This document shows, in pieces, positions 22,636 to 34,220 of a stretch of DNA of 64,000 bases. How positions within the stretch are numbered: position 1 is the stretch's first letter; each line of letters starts with the position of its first letter. The position numbers were made by a program, and so were the translations under genes. The notes beneath the pieces were generated by a model. It did not search any database. It was not told where the DNA came from and saw only the letters and a list, made by a program, of their open reading frames with translations. This DNA is from Capillidium heterosporum (lineage: Eukaryota > Entomophthoromycota > Entomophthoromycetes > Entomophthorales > Capillidiaceae): positions 1,302,001 through 1,366,000 of the forward strand of contig WBMQ01000009.1 of assembly GCA_016630905.1 (NCBI GenBank). Direction: 5' to 3'.

Positions 22636-24400
22636 ATGCTACTTAAATACTTCTTATCGATACTAACACTTCTAATCCAATTTACGATCTCCAAATTGAT
22701 TTCTTTGGATTGGACAGTCGAGGAATCTTTCATCGCTCCCGACAACTATGGATTCCAAGGCATCACCATCAACGGCCAGTTCCCCGGTCCTACAATAAAC
22801 GTTACTATGGGAGATACCCTTCTAGTTCGTCTACGTAACAAATTAAACAAGGAGTTTACTATACACTGGCACGGTATAGTTCAAAAGGGGACTCCCATGT
22901 TCGACGGCGTGCCTTACGTAAGCCAGGATCCTATAAAACCAAACTCAAGCTTCACCTACTACTTCGAGCTTGGTGATCAAGTGGGAACATATTGGTACCA
23001 CGCCCATACTGGTTTAGATTCCGAGCATGCATTTGGTGCCCTAGTTATCCAAGATAGGCCCGAAGATCGAATCGACTTATGTAGATATGATCAAGCGTAT
23101 GAGTATGATGAAGAAAGGATATTCCTATTAAGTGAAGTTTGGCATAAACCGACTGAGGAGTTGATAAAAGGGCTAACAGCTCCCGTTTTCATCAACATAA
23201 ATGCATCCGACTCCATATTAATCAATGGTCAGGTCTACCATGAATGGGGTACAAACAATATTGACAACTCCACTTTGCCTTTCAACAAGGGGAACCATAT
23301 TGTCAACGTCGAGCCTAACAAAACCTATCGCCTACGGCTAATTGGTGCTTTGGGTCTGGATAAAATGAAGTTTAGTATCCCAAACCACAAGTTCACTATA
23401 ATTGAAGCTGACGGCACCTACCTAGAACCCTTGGAAGTCGACTATGTCGAAGTTTTCGGTGGTCAACGCTACTCTGTCCTATTGCGTACCGATCAACCCA
23501 TTGATAACTACAACATGTACGTCCAACGTACTGGGGAGCTCAAAATATCCTTTGCATCCAAAGCCATCTTGAACTACAAAGGTGCTGCCAATCCTCATCC
23601 TTTAGTAAGAACCAATTTACCCGATCCTCAACCAGCCGGCAAATTCAATAGATGGGTAGAAGGACAACTATCTGCATCCAAATGGCTACAACGTAATAGA
23701 ACATCACATTACTACCCTGTGCCTAAAAAAGTTACCAAGCATATCTATCTGAAATCAAATCCGATGTTCATCGGTCAACATGTGGACGAGCATATCAATG
23801 ACGCTATCTTCCAACGACCCAACATCACTATCATGCACCAGTTACTTGACGGTACTTATAAACCCAACAGCCAGATTGTTGAAATCGAAGAGGGGGATGT
23901 CGTCCAAATAGTTATGGAGCATATACTACCGTCTGACTTCCCCGAATGTTTACATCCACCCCTGGCACTTACACGGTCACTCTTTTCACGTAGTAGCTTT
24001 TGGCAAAACAAAATTTGACCCTCAGGTTGATTTACCCAGTATCGATGCCACCGTTGATGCTATGACAGAAGCCCCTCTTTTTGTAGATACTTTTACCCAC
24101 TACCCTGAAAATATTGAAGCTATGGCACCTGTAAAGTATAAGGATCATTACAAGAGGATGAGAAAAAGTGTAGAGCTCAACAGGAATTCACAGGTGAAGA
24201 AGGAGCCGACATTTTGTGGATGGTACGCTATAAGGTTTATTGCTAATAATCCGGGGCCGTGGTACCTGCATTGTCATATTACTTCACATTTAGTTTTGGG
24301 CAAAGTTGTTATTATCAATGAAAGACCTAAGGATTGGGAGGTATTCCGAAGGAGTAGGAGGGTTATCTTGGATAAGGTTGAAGGTACTACTCTTCTTTGA
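22636..24400 (+). CDS. laccase-like multicopper oxidase, copy 1
   Basis: This is a secreted three-cupredoxin multicopper oxidase, about 587 aa once the frame is repaired. It has a signal peptide (MLLKYFLSILTLLIQFTISK) and copper motifs L1 (FTIHWHGIVQKG), L2 (GTYWYHAHTGLDSE), L3 (PPWHLHGHSFHVV) and L4 (NNPGPWYLHCHITSHLVLGK). Motif L3 is split by one extra C in the CCCC run at 23959-23962, so the visible frame ends at 24018 and the rest continues to 24400. The T1 axial position, ten residues after the L4 cysteine, is Lys instead of Leu/Met/Phe. About 490 bp (23239-23729) is identical to copy 2. The gene is flanked by an AT-rich inverted repeat. It oxidises phenols or metals by family; the substrate cannot be told. 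Confidence 0.88.
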
Positions 24401-25329
24401 ATTGGGCACTGTAGATCAATAGAGAATTAAACTAAATAGTATTTGAATAATGGCCTAACAGTAGAATAGATGTGCTTGATTGTAAAGTTCAATAAAAGCG
24501 CTAGTTGGTCAAGGGTTAATTTATTAGAATAGCTTAGTACTCTATAATTTAAAGTATATCTATATGCTATACATCCATTCTTTAACCTTTTTGGTAGAAA
24601 ATTTCGCTATAAATACATTCTATGGCAAACTATAGGATTATACAAGGCTTATAAAATTACTTATAGTTTTTAAATATAATACTAGAAAATGCAACTTTAT
24701 ATATTTGATTTTTACCATCTAAGGCTAGATGTCTAGTTTGAAACTGCCATTTATAAAAGCTGGCGAATAAGTATACCTACCTTGATTTACTTCCAATACT
24801 ATATCATATGTTTATAAAAAATACTTTAAAGGTCTAAATCTTCCTTATTAGGCAACGTAGACAAAGGTACTTTAAGATTAAAGCTCTTTATATATTAATT
24901 CAATTTTATATTTTAGAAATAAATTTCTATTTCAATTTATCTAAAAGTCTAATTTATAGTAATACTATTTATATATATTCAATAAACTTTTATATTCTAT
25001 ATAATATATATTTTTAACTTAATAAAGATTATTTATACAATTATATTTAAATAAGTTTCTATATTTAACTATAAAAAATTATAAATACTTTAAAGTCAAA
25101 ATAATATAGTTTTGATATTATTAATAGTTTAATTAATAATTATTAAGATAATTAAAAAGTATTATAACTATGTAGAGTACTATTTGATAATGTAAATACT
25201 AAATAAATTATAGTTATTTTATAGCTAATATAACTTAACTTTAATATATATAGTTTTTAAAATAAAATACTTTTTTTAATACTAAAGTAAGATAAATATA
25301 TATACTTAAATATTATTAAATACTTATAA

Positions 25330-25755
25330 GATCTAAGAAGGTACTATTGGATCTAACTAATAATGGTGTCATAATAGAAGTGTATAATATAAGAGGTTAG
25401 AATAGTAAAACTAATGCTAACTACTATATTGATAATATAAATCATCTAAAAAAAGTAAGTCTAAAAAAGTGAAAAAGTATAAAAGTTAAACTATATATTT
25501 ATATAGTCTAATAACTAAAAGACTAACTAGAAATAAAACTTTATTTATAGTAAAATAGAAGATTAGGCTGTTATAATAGCTAAATAGGCTATATAGCTAG
25601 CTAAAGTTAGAATTAAAAAGTAGATAATAGCTACAAATAGCAAAGTAGAATATTATTAAGGTATAAGCTTTTAATAGCAACTTAAAAATTTAAATACTTT
25701 TTTGGTATTTTGATAATACTTGCTAATTATTAGAATTTAAATATTAAGATACTAT
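25330..25755 (-). repeat. AT-rich repeat, arm B of a long inverted repeat
   Basis: This is the reverse-strand partner of 21208-21665, closely matching over roughly 420 bases. It lies about 0.9 kb beyond the 3' end of oxidase copy 1, so the two arms bracket that gene. Compared with arm A it lacks the extra local duplication and shows several C/T transition differences. Confidence 0.75.
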
Positions 25756-26160
25756 TGGAAAATGTTTACAAAGAACATTTATCAGCTAGGGTTAGCTAGG
25801 AGGCAATAGTAGCCAGAACTTTATAAAGGCTAAGAATATTGATCATAAGGCTATATAAGGAGGAGGCTCATACTTGTAGCCTAATCTAGAGATAGTAGGC
25901 AGACAGAAATACTCCAAGAATAGCCATTAAGCTAAGAATTATAGTTAGGTTTATTAGTTCAGAAGAGTTCTAGAGTTTAGTTCAGATCAATTTGGTTTAG
26001 ATTAGTACAACTCTCTACTATAAAAAGTTGCTAATTATCAGCTCTACATTATACTATGTAGAAAGTCTATACTATGCTAATAGCAGAAGAAATATCAAAT
26101 AATTCAATACATTTATTTAATAATAACTTAACCTACTACTAAGTTTACTATAGGCTTTAT
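25756..26160. mobile_element. possible degraded LTR-type fragment
   Basis: This block borders arm B and differs from its surroundings by retaining more G and C. It has a TATA-like box with a purine-rich follow-on (ctatataaggaggagg near 25850) and begins near a TGTTTAC string. No primer-binding site, polypurine tract or matching second LTR was identified, so the call rests on composition and context only. Confidence 0.25.
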
Positions 26161-27062
26161 ATAGGTGACTTGTCTTTAGTAGTTGGTATTTAGGATACTA
26201 GTAATTGATGTTTTTCCTAATCCATTAGTAATACTATTCCTCTTGTTTTTAGGCATTTATCATTAACTCAAAAAATGCTAAAGCTGATTTAAAGACAGTT
26301 AATGCTAAATAAAACACTTAATTTATACTAAAGAGAAAAGAACTTTTAGTATTGCTAGGATTGATGCAAAACTAGTAATCTATATGTCCAGAATGTAAAA
26401 CTGAATTTTAGTTATTAAGTAAAGCTATAGCTGATTAAAAGGATTTCCTTACAGCTCTAATAGTTTTAGAGTAGCTTAATTTCTATTATAAAAGTAAAAT
26501 AAATATTCTAAACTATTGATTTAATATTTATTAAGGGTATTTAAGTATTACTATCAGTGATTGCCACTTATATATTCCTATATTACAGATTGTATCTACA
26601 ATATTTATATAAAAACTATTAGGATATAAAATAGCTGGAGTGATATAAACCTTTAATTTTAGATAGATTAACTAAATTTAGCAAAAATACCATTATAGTA
26701 ATTATAAGAGCTTGCAACTTATAGTTTTAATAAAACTTAGATATAGTAGGTAGAATAATGTTAAAACTATTAAAATGGAAATATTCTTATAAAAAGTAGT
26801 TAGATTTAAATCATTTAAATAAGTTGGTAATTCCTTTAAAATAATATAAACCTTAAAAGCTTTAAAGGTTATCTTGCAAAATTAAATTGGATAGGTCTAT
26901 ACATTTTGTAAACTATATACTGATAGACTTCAAAATATCTAACAACTTAATAAAAATTTATTGATATATCTATATTTTAAACTAAAACTATATATATAAC
27001 ATCAACAACTTATATTTGAATAAAGCATACAATATTTGCCAAGCCCCTCAGCAAGTGAATTA

Positions 27063-28826
27063 TTAAAATTGAATAGCTTTCACTATATCTATAGTCCTCT
27101 GCATCCTTTTTTTAAAATTTTGAAGATCTTTAGGTAAAACGTTGATTATGACTACTTTACCCTTAATGATATGGGCTGAAATATGACAGTGTAAAAGCCA
27201 CGGTCCAGGGTTATTGGCAATAAATCGGATGGCGTACCAACCACAGGGTACATCCTCCTTAACTTCCTTGGACTTTTGTTCCAGCTCTATCACATTTTTG
27301 AAGTCGGTATAAAAATCTTTTGAAATAGTAGGCGCCATAACTTCGATGTTTTCGGGGTAGTGGGTTAAGGTATCGATGAAGAGTGGTGCCTTGGTCCTAG
27401 CTTTCAATTCAACGTCTATTTTGGGTAAGTCGATCTGAGAGTTAAATTTGGATCTACCTTTACCTACCATGTGGAAGGAATTCCCGTGCAGATGCCACGG
27501 GTGGTGGAAACATTGGGGAAAGTCAGGAGGTAGCATGTGTTCCATGACTATCTGGACGACATCCCCTTCGTTTACATCGATAATGTTCTCGTTAGATTTG
27601 TAATTACCGGTGAGTAACTCGTACATGAGAGTTGTATTACGTTTTTTGAATGTGACATCGTTAAGCATTTCGTCAACGTGCTGACCTACCAGTTTCTGGT
27701 TAGATTTCAGGTAGATATGTCTATGGTACAGTTTTTAGGCACAGGGTAGTAATGTGATGTTCTATTACGTTGTAGCCATTTGGATGCAGATAGTTGTCCT
27801 TCTACCCATCTATTGAATTTGCCGGCTGGTTGAGGATCGGGTAAATTGGTTCTTACTAAAGGATGAGGATTGGCAGCACCTTTGTAGTTCAAGATGGCTT
27901 TGGATGCAAAGGATATTTTGAGCTCCCCAGTACGTTGGACGTACATGTTGTAGTTATCAATGGGTTGATCGGTACGCAATAGGACAGAGTAGCGTTGACC
28001 ACCGAAAACTTCGACATAGTCGACTTCCAAGGGTTCTAGGTAGGTGCCGTCAGCTTCAATTATAGTGAACTTGTGGTTTGGGATACTAAACTTCATTTTA
28101 TCCAGACCCAAAGCACCAATTAGCCGTAGGCGATAGGTTTTGTTAGGCTCGACGTTGACAATATGGTTCCCCTTGTTGAAAGGCAAAGTGGAGTTGTCAA
28201 TATTGTTTGTACCCCATTCATGGTAGATCTGACCATTGATTAATATGGAGTCGGATGAACCTACAAATTTGAAGACGGGCCCTACCAATCCTTCAATCAA
28301 CTCTTCAGTAGGCTTATGCCACAGTTCACTGAGTATAATCAATCGTTCCTCGTCGTAGGCGTACTTGGAATTGTATGCTATTAAATCAGTCAAATCTTTT
28401 GATTTATCTTGAATGATTAAAGCCCCGAACGCATGTTCAGAATCCATACCGGTATGGGCGTGGTACCAGTAGGTGCCTATCTGATCGCCAACTTCAAAGT
28501 AGTAGGTAAAGTTGTGATTGGGTTTTATAGGATCTTGGCTTACATAAGGTACACCGTCGTACATAGGAGTACCTTTTTGGATAATACCATGCCAATGAAT
28601 GGTAAACTCCTTTTGAAGCTGGTTGCGTAGGTGGATTAAAAGGGTATCCCCCATGGTGACATTGATGGTGGGACCAGGAAACTGATTGTTGATGGTAATG
28701 CCGAGGGACTTGTAGTTGTCAGGGGGCCATAGTAGACTCTTCAACTATCCAGTCTAGGCTTACAAGTCTGCACGTTGTAAGTGGAATTAAAAGTATAACT
28801 GTTGCTGTAAAGTATTTGAGTTGCAT
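27063..28826 (-). CDS. laccase-like multicopper oxidase, copy 2
   Basis: This is an inverted paralogue of copy 1, also about 587 aa after repair. The ATG at 28826 opens a signal peptide (MQLKYFTATVILLIPLTTC). Copper motifs are L1 (FTIHWHGIIQKG), L2 (GTYWYHAHTGMDSE), L3 (HHPWHLHGNSFHMV) and L4 (GPWLLHCHISAHIIKGK). L3 has Asn where copy 1 and most laccases have the last His of HLHGH, and the T1 axial position is Lys as in copy 1. Two frame breaks are visible. One is an extra C in a C5 run at 28722-28726 near residue 35. The other is a missing base at an A5 run at 27732-27736, exactly where the stretch identical to copy 1 ends. It is either a young pseudogene or an intact gene with sequence errors. 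Confidence 0.82.
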
Positions 28827-29767
28827 ACTCCTATGTAAAAATGGTTAAACTATAGTTTAAATGGATTGTATTAAATCTGAATCGATATATTATATGGAAG
28901 ACTAATAGGGTAGCAGTTAACTACAAATGAAGATCTTCAACTCTAAATTATGTTGGATGTCAAGTCAGTAGCTTACATGTGAAAATGTTTTTAATAGCAT
29001 TTGAAAAAAGCATACAATTTGAGTGCTGTAAAGTACTGGTACATAGTTTATTTGCACGAAATTGTGGGGTGTTTTGAAGATCCTATCATTGTATATGAAT
29101 ATTAAAAGTAAAGATCTTATAATTTGAAGCTTAAAGTTAATTGAGTAAGGTATAGTAAATTCATATATGTGAACCTGTCAATAAGCTTTAGATAAAATCT
29201 ATCGAATCTAAGACTTGGTAGTGTAAGTATTGAAAGTTTATCCAACCGAAGGCATCTCAAAATAAAAGTTTGCATGTAAAGTTTACCAAGCTAGGCTCAA
29301 GCTCCAACAAAAGCCTGGCTTAGCTTGTCTCAAAGTTGAGTCGATACATGACAAATTTTGAACCCTTCAACAGTTTGTAGGGAAAGCTTTTCCTTCCTGA
29401 AAGTCCCTATTCGTCTTCAGCTTTACTACCTTTGAGCAAATGTGTACAAAAGTTGGTTAGAATCCTATATATTACTTCTACAGGATTCATATCGATAACA
29501 TAGAAATGAAAAAGCAAAATTAATATGTACAGATGGTATCAAAGTATCTTTATCAGGATATAATGAGCTATATTTTTTTAAGTTGAAGCTATACATGTAG
29601 AAGAATGTGGTCTTATTATAAAGGTGATGCAGTAAAGATGAACTACATGTTAAGATAGCTGCAATATAAAACATTTCAAAAACTCTATAAAGTCTCAGTT
29701 TACTAAAAAATTAGCCATCCCTCGTAATAATCTAAGCGCGATGCAAGAAAAGTAAAAACTCCCAATC
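28827..29767. other. intergenic region
   Basis: This is AT-rich sequence between oxidase copy 2 and PRP22, both on the minus strand. It presumably includes the oxidase copy 2 promoter and the PRP22 3' end. No gene, RNA or repeat is recognised. Confidence 0.45.
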
Positions 29768-32700
29768 TTAGAAAGTCTGTGACACTCTAGCCCCAGTCCT
29801 AAGTCTACTCAACCTCCACTCGTTAGGTTTCTCATATTTGTTGAACAAAGGCTCAATCTTCTCGTTACGCTTACGTTTGGACATCTGGTGGCCGTCGGCA
29901 ACCTTGAAGAAGGTAGGAGCAGCTTCTACTAGCCACTTGGGTTCGATGGCAGTTACTTCACGCATGTACTCCTTGGACGTCAACACCAGTTCATGGTAAA
30001 CGACCCACTCCGGGTTCTTGTTGAAGAGGGCCGACGAAGGATGGATGTAAACAGGAGTACCTTCAACTAACGTCTTGTATCCTTCCTGAGGGTCCTTTTT
30101 GGCGGCATGGCGGAAGAATCCACCGCAGATGGCCTTGCGTACTCGGTTCAAGTCACGACCGCATGAGACGATGTCCTGCTTGTACCGGTCCATAATGCCC
30201 ATCAGCTGCTTGCGCACGTCAGAGGCGCGCTTGAGGGATCGAGCTTGCACAAAGTTCTCGAAGCACCAAGGATTGGAAAACTGGTGGTGTTTCCATGCGT
30301 TATACACAGTCAGTAGAGTCAAATGATCTCCTTCGGGTTGGTGGAATTTGGCCTTCTTACTGTCGGCCAAAGCTTGCTTCTCCTTAGGTCGGTAGAAGAT
30401 GGAAGGTATAGTGAGCATGGCAACTATCGTCAAGATCTCCTCACTGCATCCTAAATTTACAGACAGAATAAGCATCTTACATAATGGTGGCTCAAGTGGG
30501 AACTCAGCCATCTTACGGCCTAGAGGCGTCAATAACCCGTCGTCATCCAAGGAACCTAGGGCGTACAGCTGTTCTAAAGCAGTAATCATAGTCTGGACTG
30601 GTGGTGGGTCCATAAAGTCAAAATGTAGAAGATCGTTGATACCCATCGCCTTCAAAGTCAATACAGTGTTGGCCAAGTTGGTACGTTGGATTTCGGGTAC
30701 TGAGTTGGGCAGCATCTCGTTACGGTACGCGGTCTCAGTATACAGTCTGTAGCACTTGCCAGGTCCGGTACGTCCAGCACGCCCAGAACGCTGTCGAGCC
30801 TGAGCCTGAGATATTGGAGTCACAACCAAAGAGTCCATACCTAGCTTAGGGTCATAGGCGTTCTGCTTAACGAAACCAGGGTCGACTACATAGTAAATAC
30901 CGTCAATGGTAATTGAAGTTTCAGCGATGTTGGTAGCCAAGACTACTTTACGACTACCCGGGGGTGCTGGCTCGAAAATTCGGGATTGCATCTCACTGGG
31001 TAATGCTGAATAGACAGGTAGTATGATCAGCTCGGGTACCGAGTTACCCAAGGCTTTCATCCGTTCAAACAGAATCTCGGCTGCCGTGTCGATTTCCTCC
31101 TGACCCGTTAAAAACAGCAAGATATCACCAGGAGGTTCGGAAAGGTGAATCTGCATCACTGTAATTAAAGCGGCATCCAAATAGTCGGACTCAGGATCCT
31201 TGGTGTACAGGATCTCTACTGGGAAGGTACGGCCGGGGATGGTAAAGATGGGGCACTGGAAGAAGTACTGCGAGAACTTCTCGGCATCCAACGTAGCTGA
31301 AGTAACAATTAACTTCAGGTCAGGACGACCTTGGCAAGCCTTCTTCAACAATCCAAACAGAACGTCGGTGTTGATGGTACGCTCATGAGCTTCATCCAAG
31401 ATGATAACTGAATACCGCGATAACGTACGATCCAAAAGACATTCTCTTAGCAGCAGACCATCCGTCATGTACTTGATTTTGGTCTCGTTAGAGGTGCAAT
31501 CCTCGAAACGGATCGTATATCCTACGTCGGCCCCTAACCTACAACCCACCTCTTCGGCCACACGTTTAGCAACTGACATGGCGGCGACACGTCTGGGTTG
31601 AGTACAGCCGATGATCCCGTTCTGGCAGAATCCTTCCTCCATCAAATACTGCGTCATCTGCGTGGTCTTACCAGACCCTGTATCTCCAACGACGACCAAA
31701 ATCTGGTTCTCACGGACGGCCGAGACGATGTCATCTCTCAGCTTGAATACCGGTAGACTGCGGCGCTGCTCTTGTATCGTCAAACTGGTAATCCTTCCGT
31801 AGGTTGTAGCTTTACCGAAGGTTGATTTTTTCCAATCGGCCATGTCTCCAGCCTTGGCACCGGCCGCGTTACGTAAATCCTGGGCAAAATTCCGTTGACC
31901 AGGCTGAGGTAAAGGATCGACCCAAGCTGCGTTGAGGTCCTGGTTGGCGGCTTCGAACTCAGGCATTGGCCTGCTGATGCTTGATTTCACGACGTTCCTT
32001 GGCTAAAGTACCACCAGCCAATGCTGCTCGATTCAATGAACCGTCGGGGGCCTTGACGACTTTGATGGGACTAAGTTGTAAAGAGTGTCGGGTCTGGCCG
32101 CCAAGGAAGGCTGGCTCTTCTTCTCGGAGTTCAATATCTAATTCCTCTTCAACTTCTACATCGTTGACTAAACCGTGGTCCTCGTCAAAATTGGGCATCT
32201 CGCTGGGGTCAAGAACTCCAGCCGCGATCAGTTGCTTGATTTCAAATTTCTCAGGGGAGGACAGTCGCTTAACTCTACCGAACCTATCGCTGCTATCCCC
32301 AATCGTCGGAGCTACTGTTGGAACTTCGCGACCCATGCTCACCTTTCCAGCAGCTGCGATACGTTCAGCTTCGGTCATAACTCTGAGATGTGGGGTCAGA
32401 TCCTCACCAGTTACCTGATCAACGTCCTTCATCGAGCAGCCGATACGATTACCAGCAATGGACATAACCTTTACTTTGACCTTTTGATTCTTGCGCAGGA
32501 AGTCGGAAGGGTGGTTAACTCGACCGGTAGCTTGGATGGCACTGATGTGGATCATGCCATCGCATTTACCAGCTACGCCACGTAACGAGACAAAAGCACC
32601 AAAGTCTCGAATTCCTGTAATTTCACCATCGTAAATCTTGTGCAGCAGAGGTTTCTCATCTAGCTTGGGACGTGCGTCTCGCCTCGGTGACCTTCCGTTG

Positions 32701-33332
32701 TACCTACGGTCGGATTCCCTACCACGACGTGGAGACCTTGAAGAGGAACGCCTCCTACGTCGATCGTCATCATACCTTCTGCCGCGTGGAGATGGGGACC
32801 TCGAACTTCTCTTGTTCCTTGAGCTACCCCTACGTTCTGGTGATTGTTCCTTGTGCTTGAGCTCCTTAGCATTTATTTCTAAACTTTCAAGTGCTGCCAA
32901 TGGGTCCAACTCTTTCGATTCACTCGCCTTACCTCCGTCATACTCACCTAAGCTTTTTATTTCAGGTACTGGTTTATCAGGTATAGCAAGCCCTGGGAAT
33001 ACCCTCGTTTTCTTATCCAACTCCTCAGAGTCCTTATAAGTTCCTGGCGTCTTGGGGTGGATGGAAGAGGAATCAATTGAAGATTCAGTTGCTTTAGTAT
33101 TCTTTTTACCTTTGGGCTTCATGGTAAGGATTATGCGGTCAATGTTGTTTAAAAAGGCATCGGGTAGGTCGCTTAGCTTTGATTTGAACTCTTGCAGATT
33201 TTTGGAGCTCTCATGGACGTCGATAATAAATTCGGCTACCGATTTCTCACTGATATCCAAATGGTTCTCTAACTCAGTTATTATCTTATTGACTAGAGAT
33301 AGGTACTCTAGCTTATAAAGCTCCTCATCCAT
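29768..33332 (-). CDS. PRP22: pre-mRNA splicing DEAH-box helicase Prp22/DHX8
   Basis: This spliceosomal RNA helicase releases mature mRNA after the second splicing step. It is intronless and about 1187 aa after removal of one extra base. Order of parts: helical N-terminal domain ([20 protein letters not shown]); an Arg/Ser/Pro-rich region (about residues 165-225); an S1 RNA-binding domain ([19 protein letters not shown]); the linker ending [12 protein letters not shown]; helicase motif I (GDTGSGKTT); motif II (DEAH); motif III (SAT); motif VI ([11 protein letters not shown]); and a C-terminal OB-fold region ([20 protein letters not shown]). The two halves overlap in different frames at about 31959-31990 because of a CC at 31962-31963; the expected linker is restored with one C fewer. 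The gene is normally essential, so I favour a sequence error. The protein resembles human DHX8 throughout. Confidence 0.95.
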
Positions 33333-34220
33333 CTTGGCGACTTCTTGAAATATTTAACCTGGTATAGTCTCAAACTTATAAACTCTATCCAGCCTCTTAA
33401 ACTGCTTTGTAGAAATTAGTCAATTTGATTTGCTCCTTTGAGTTTGAAATAGAAGTTTTGCTTAGCCATGAAATGATAGATATGCCCAATAAAAGCCTTT
33501 CATTTAAATCTAGTTTAGGTAAACTCTTTCTGTTTGTATTTATTGCGATAGTTTCTTTAGTACTACTGAGGAAACTAGTACTTTAAATCGGAACATAGAG
33601 GGTATAATGTAAAGTAGCTTGGAAATAGAAATGTTTAGGTTAGTGTAATGAGCACAGGAGTTTCTGTTGAAGTAGTGTTTGCATCTAGAGAACATAAATA
33701 TCTACTAGACTCACACTAGATGGATTGAGTTTATAAAACTCTAGCATAAGGTTTAAATATGGATCCTGGCAAACTTTGCTAATTCGACCCATACTTCAAC
33801 TATAAGGCCATTACATATATATGAAGCTTATAAAGCAATTTAGACAAGTTCATTTAACACTATTAAAAATATAAATATACTTTTGAATACCCAAAGTGTG
33901 TTTTAATTCGCATCTTTCAGCCTATGCCCATGTTTAATAAGAAATTGTATACTTACGCTACCTTCAATTGGTATAGACATTGAACAAAGCACCATATGTG
34001 TCGCTCATCATCGTTCAATTCTAGCAACTAAAATAAGCAAGTAGTACCAATAATAAATAGCAGTACAATGTAGCTTACAAAAAGGTATTTGATCTGTTTC
34101 TCATTACCCATTATGTCGATAAAAATGTAGCTATAGTAAAACACAAATCGGAATTAATTTTACAGCAAAGAAAATAAATTTAATAAAAAAGAGAAAAAAG
34201 AATGACATCAATCTAATAAC
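33333..34220. other. intergenic region
   Basis: This is the upstream side of PRP22 and downstream of the HAPSTR1-like gene. It is AT-rich, and no gene or specific element is seen. Confidence 0.45.

Larger units (their letters stand above)
24401..27062. other. AT-rich desert between the two oxidases
   Basis: There is no gene in about 2.7 kb. It contains arm B of the inverted repeat (25330-25755) and, next to it, a less AT-biased block (25756-26160) that could be part of an LTR. The rest is AT-rich with frequent stops in all frames. Confidence 0.6.

Noticed and set aside
27063-28826. Calling oxidase copy 2 a definite pseudogene
   Set aside because: Its two breaks are of the same homopolymer type as in normally essential genes of this window, so decay cannot be separated from sequence error.
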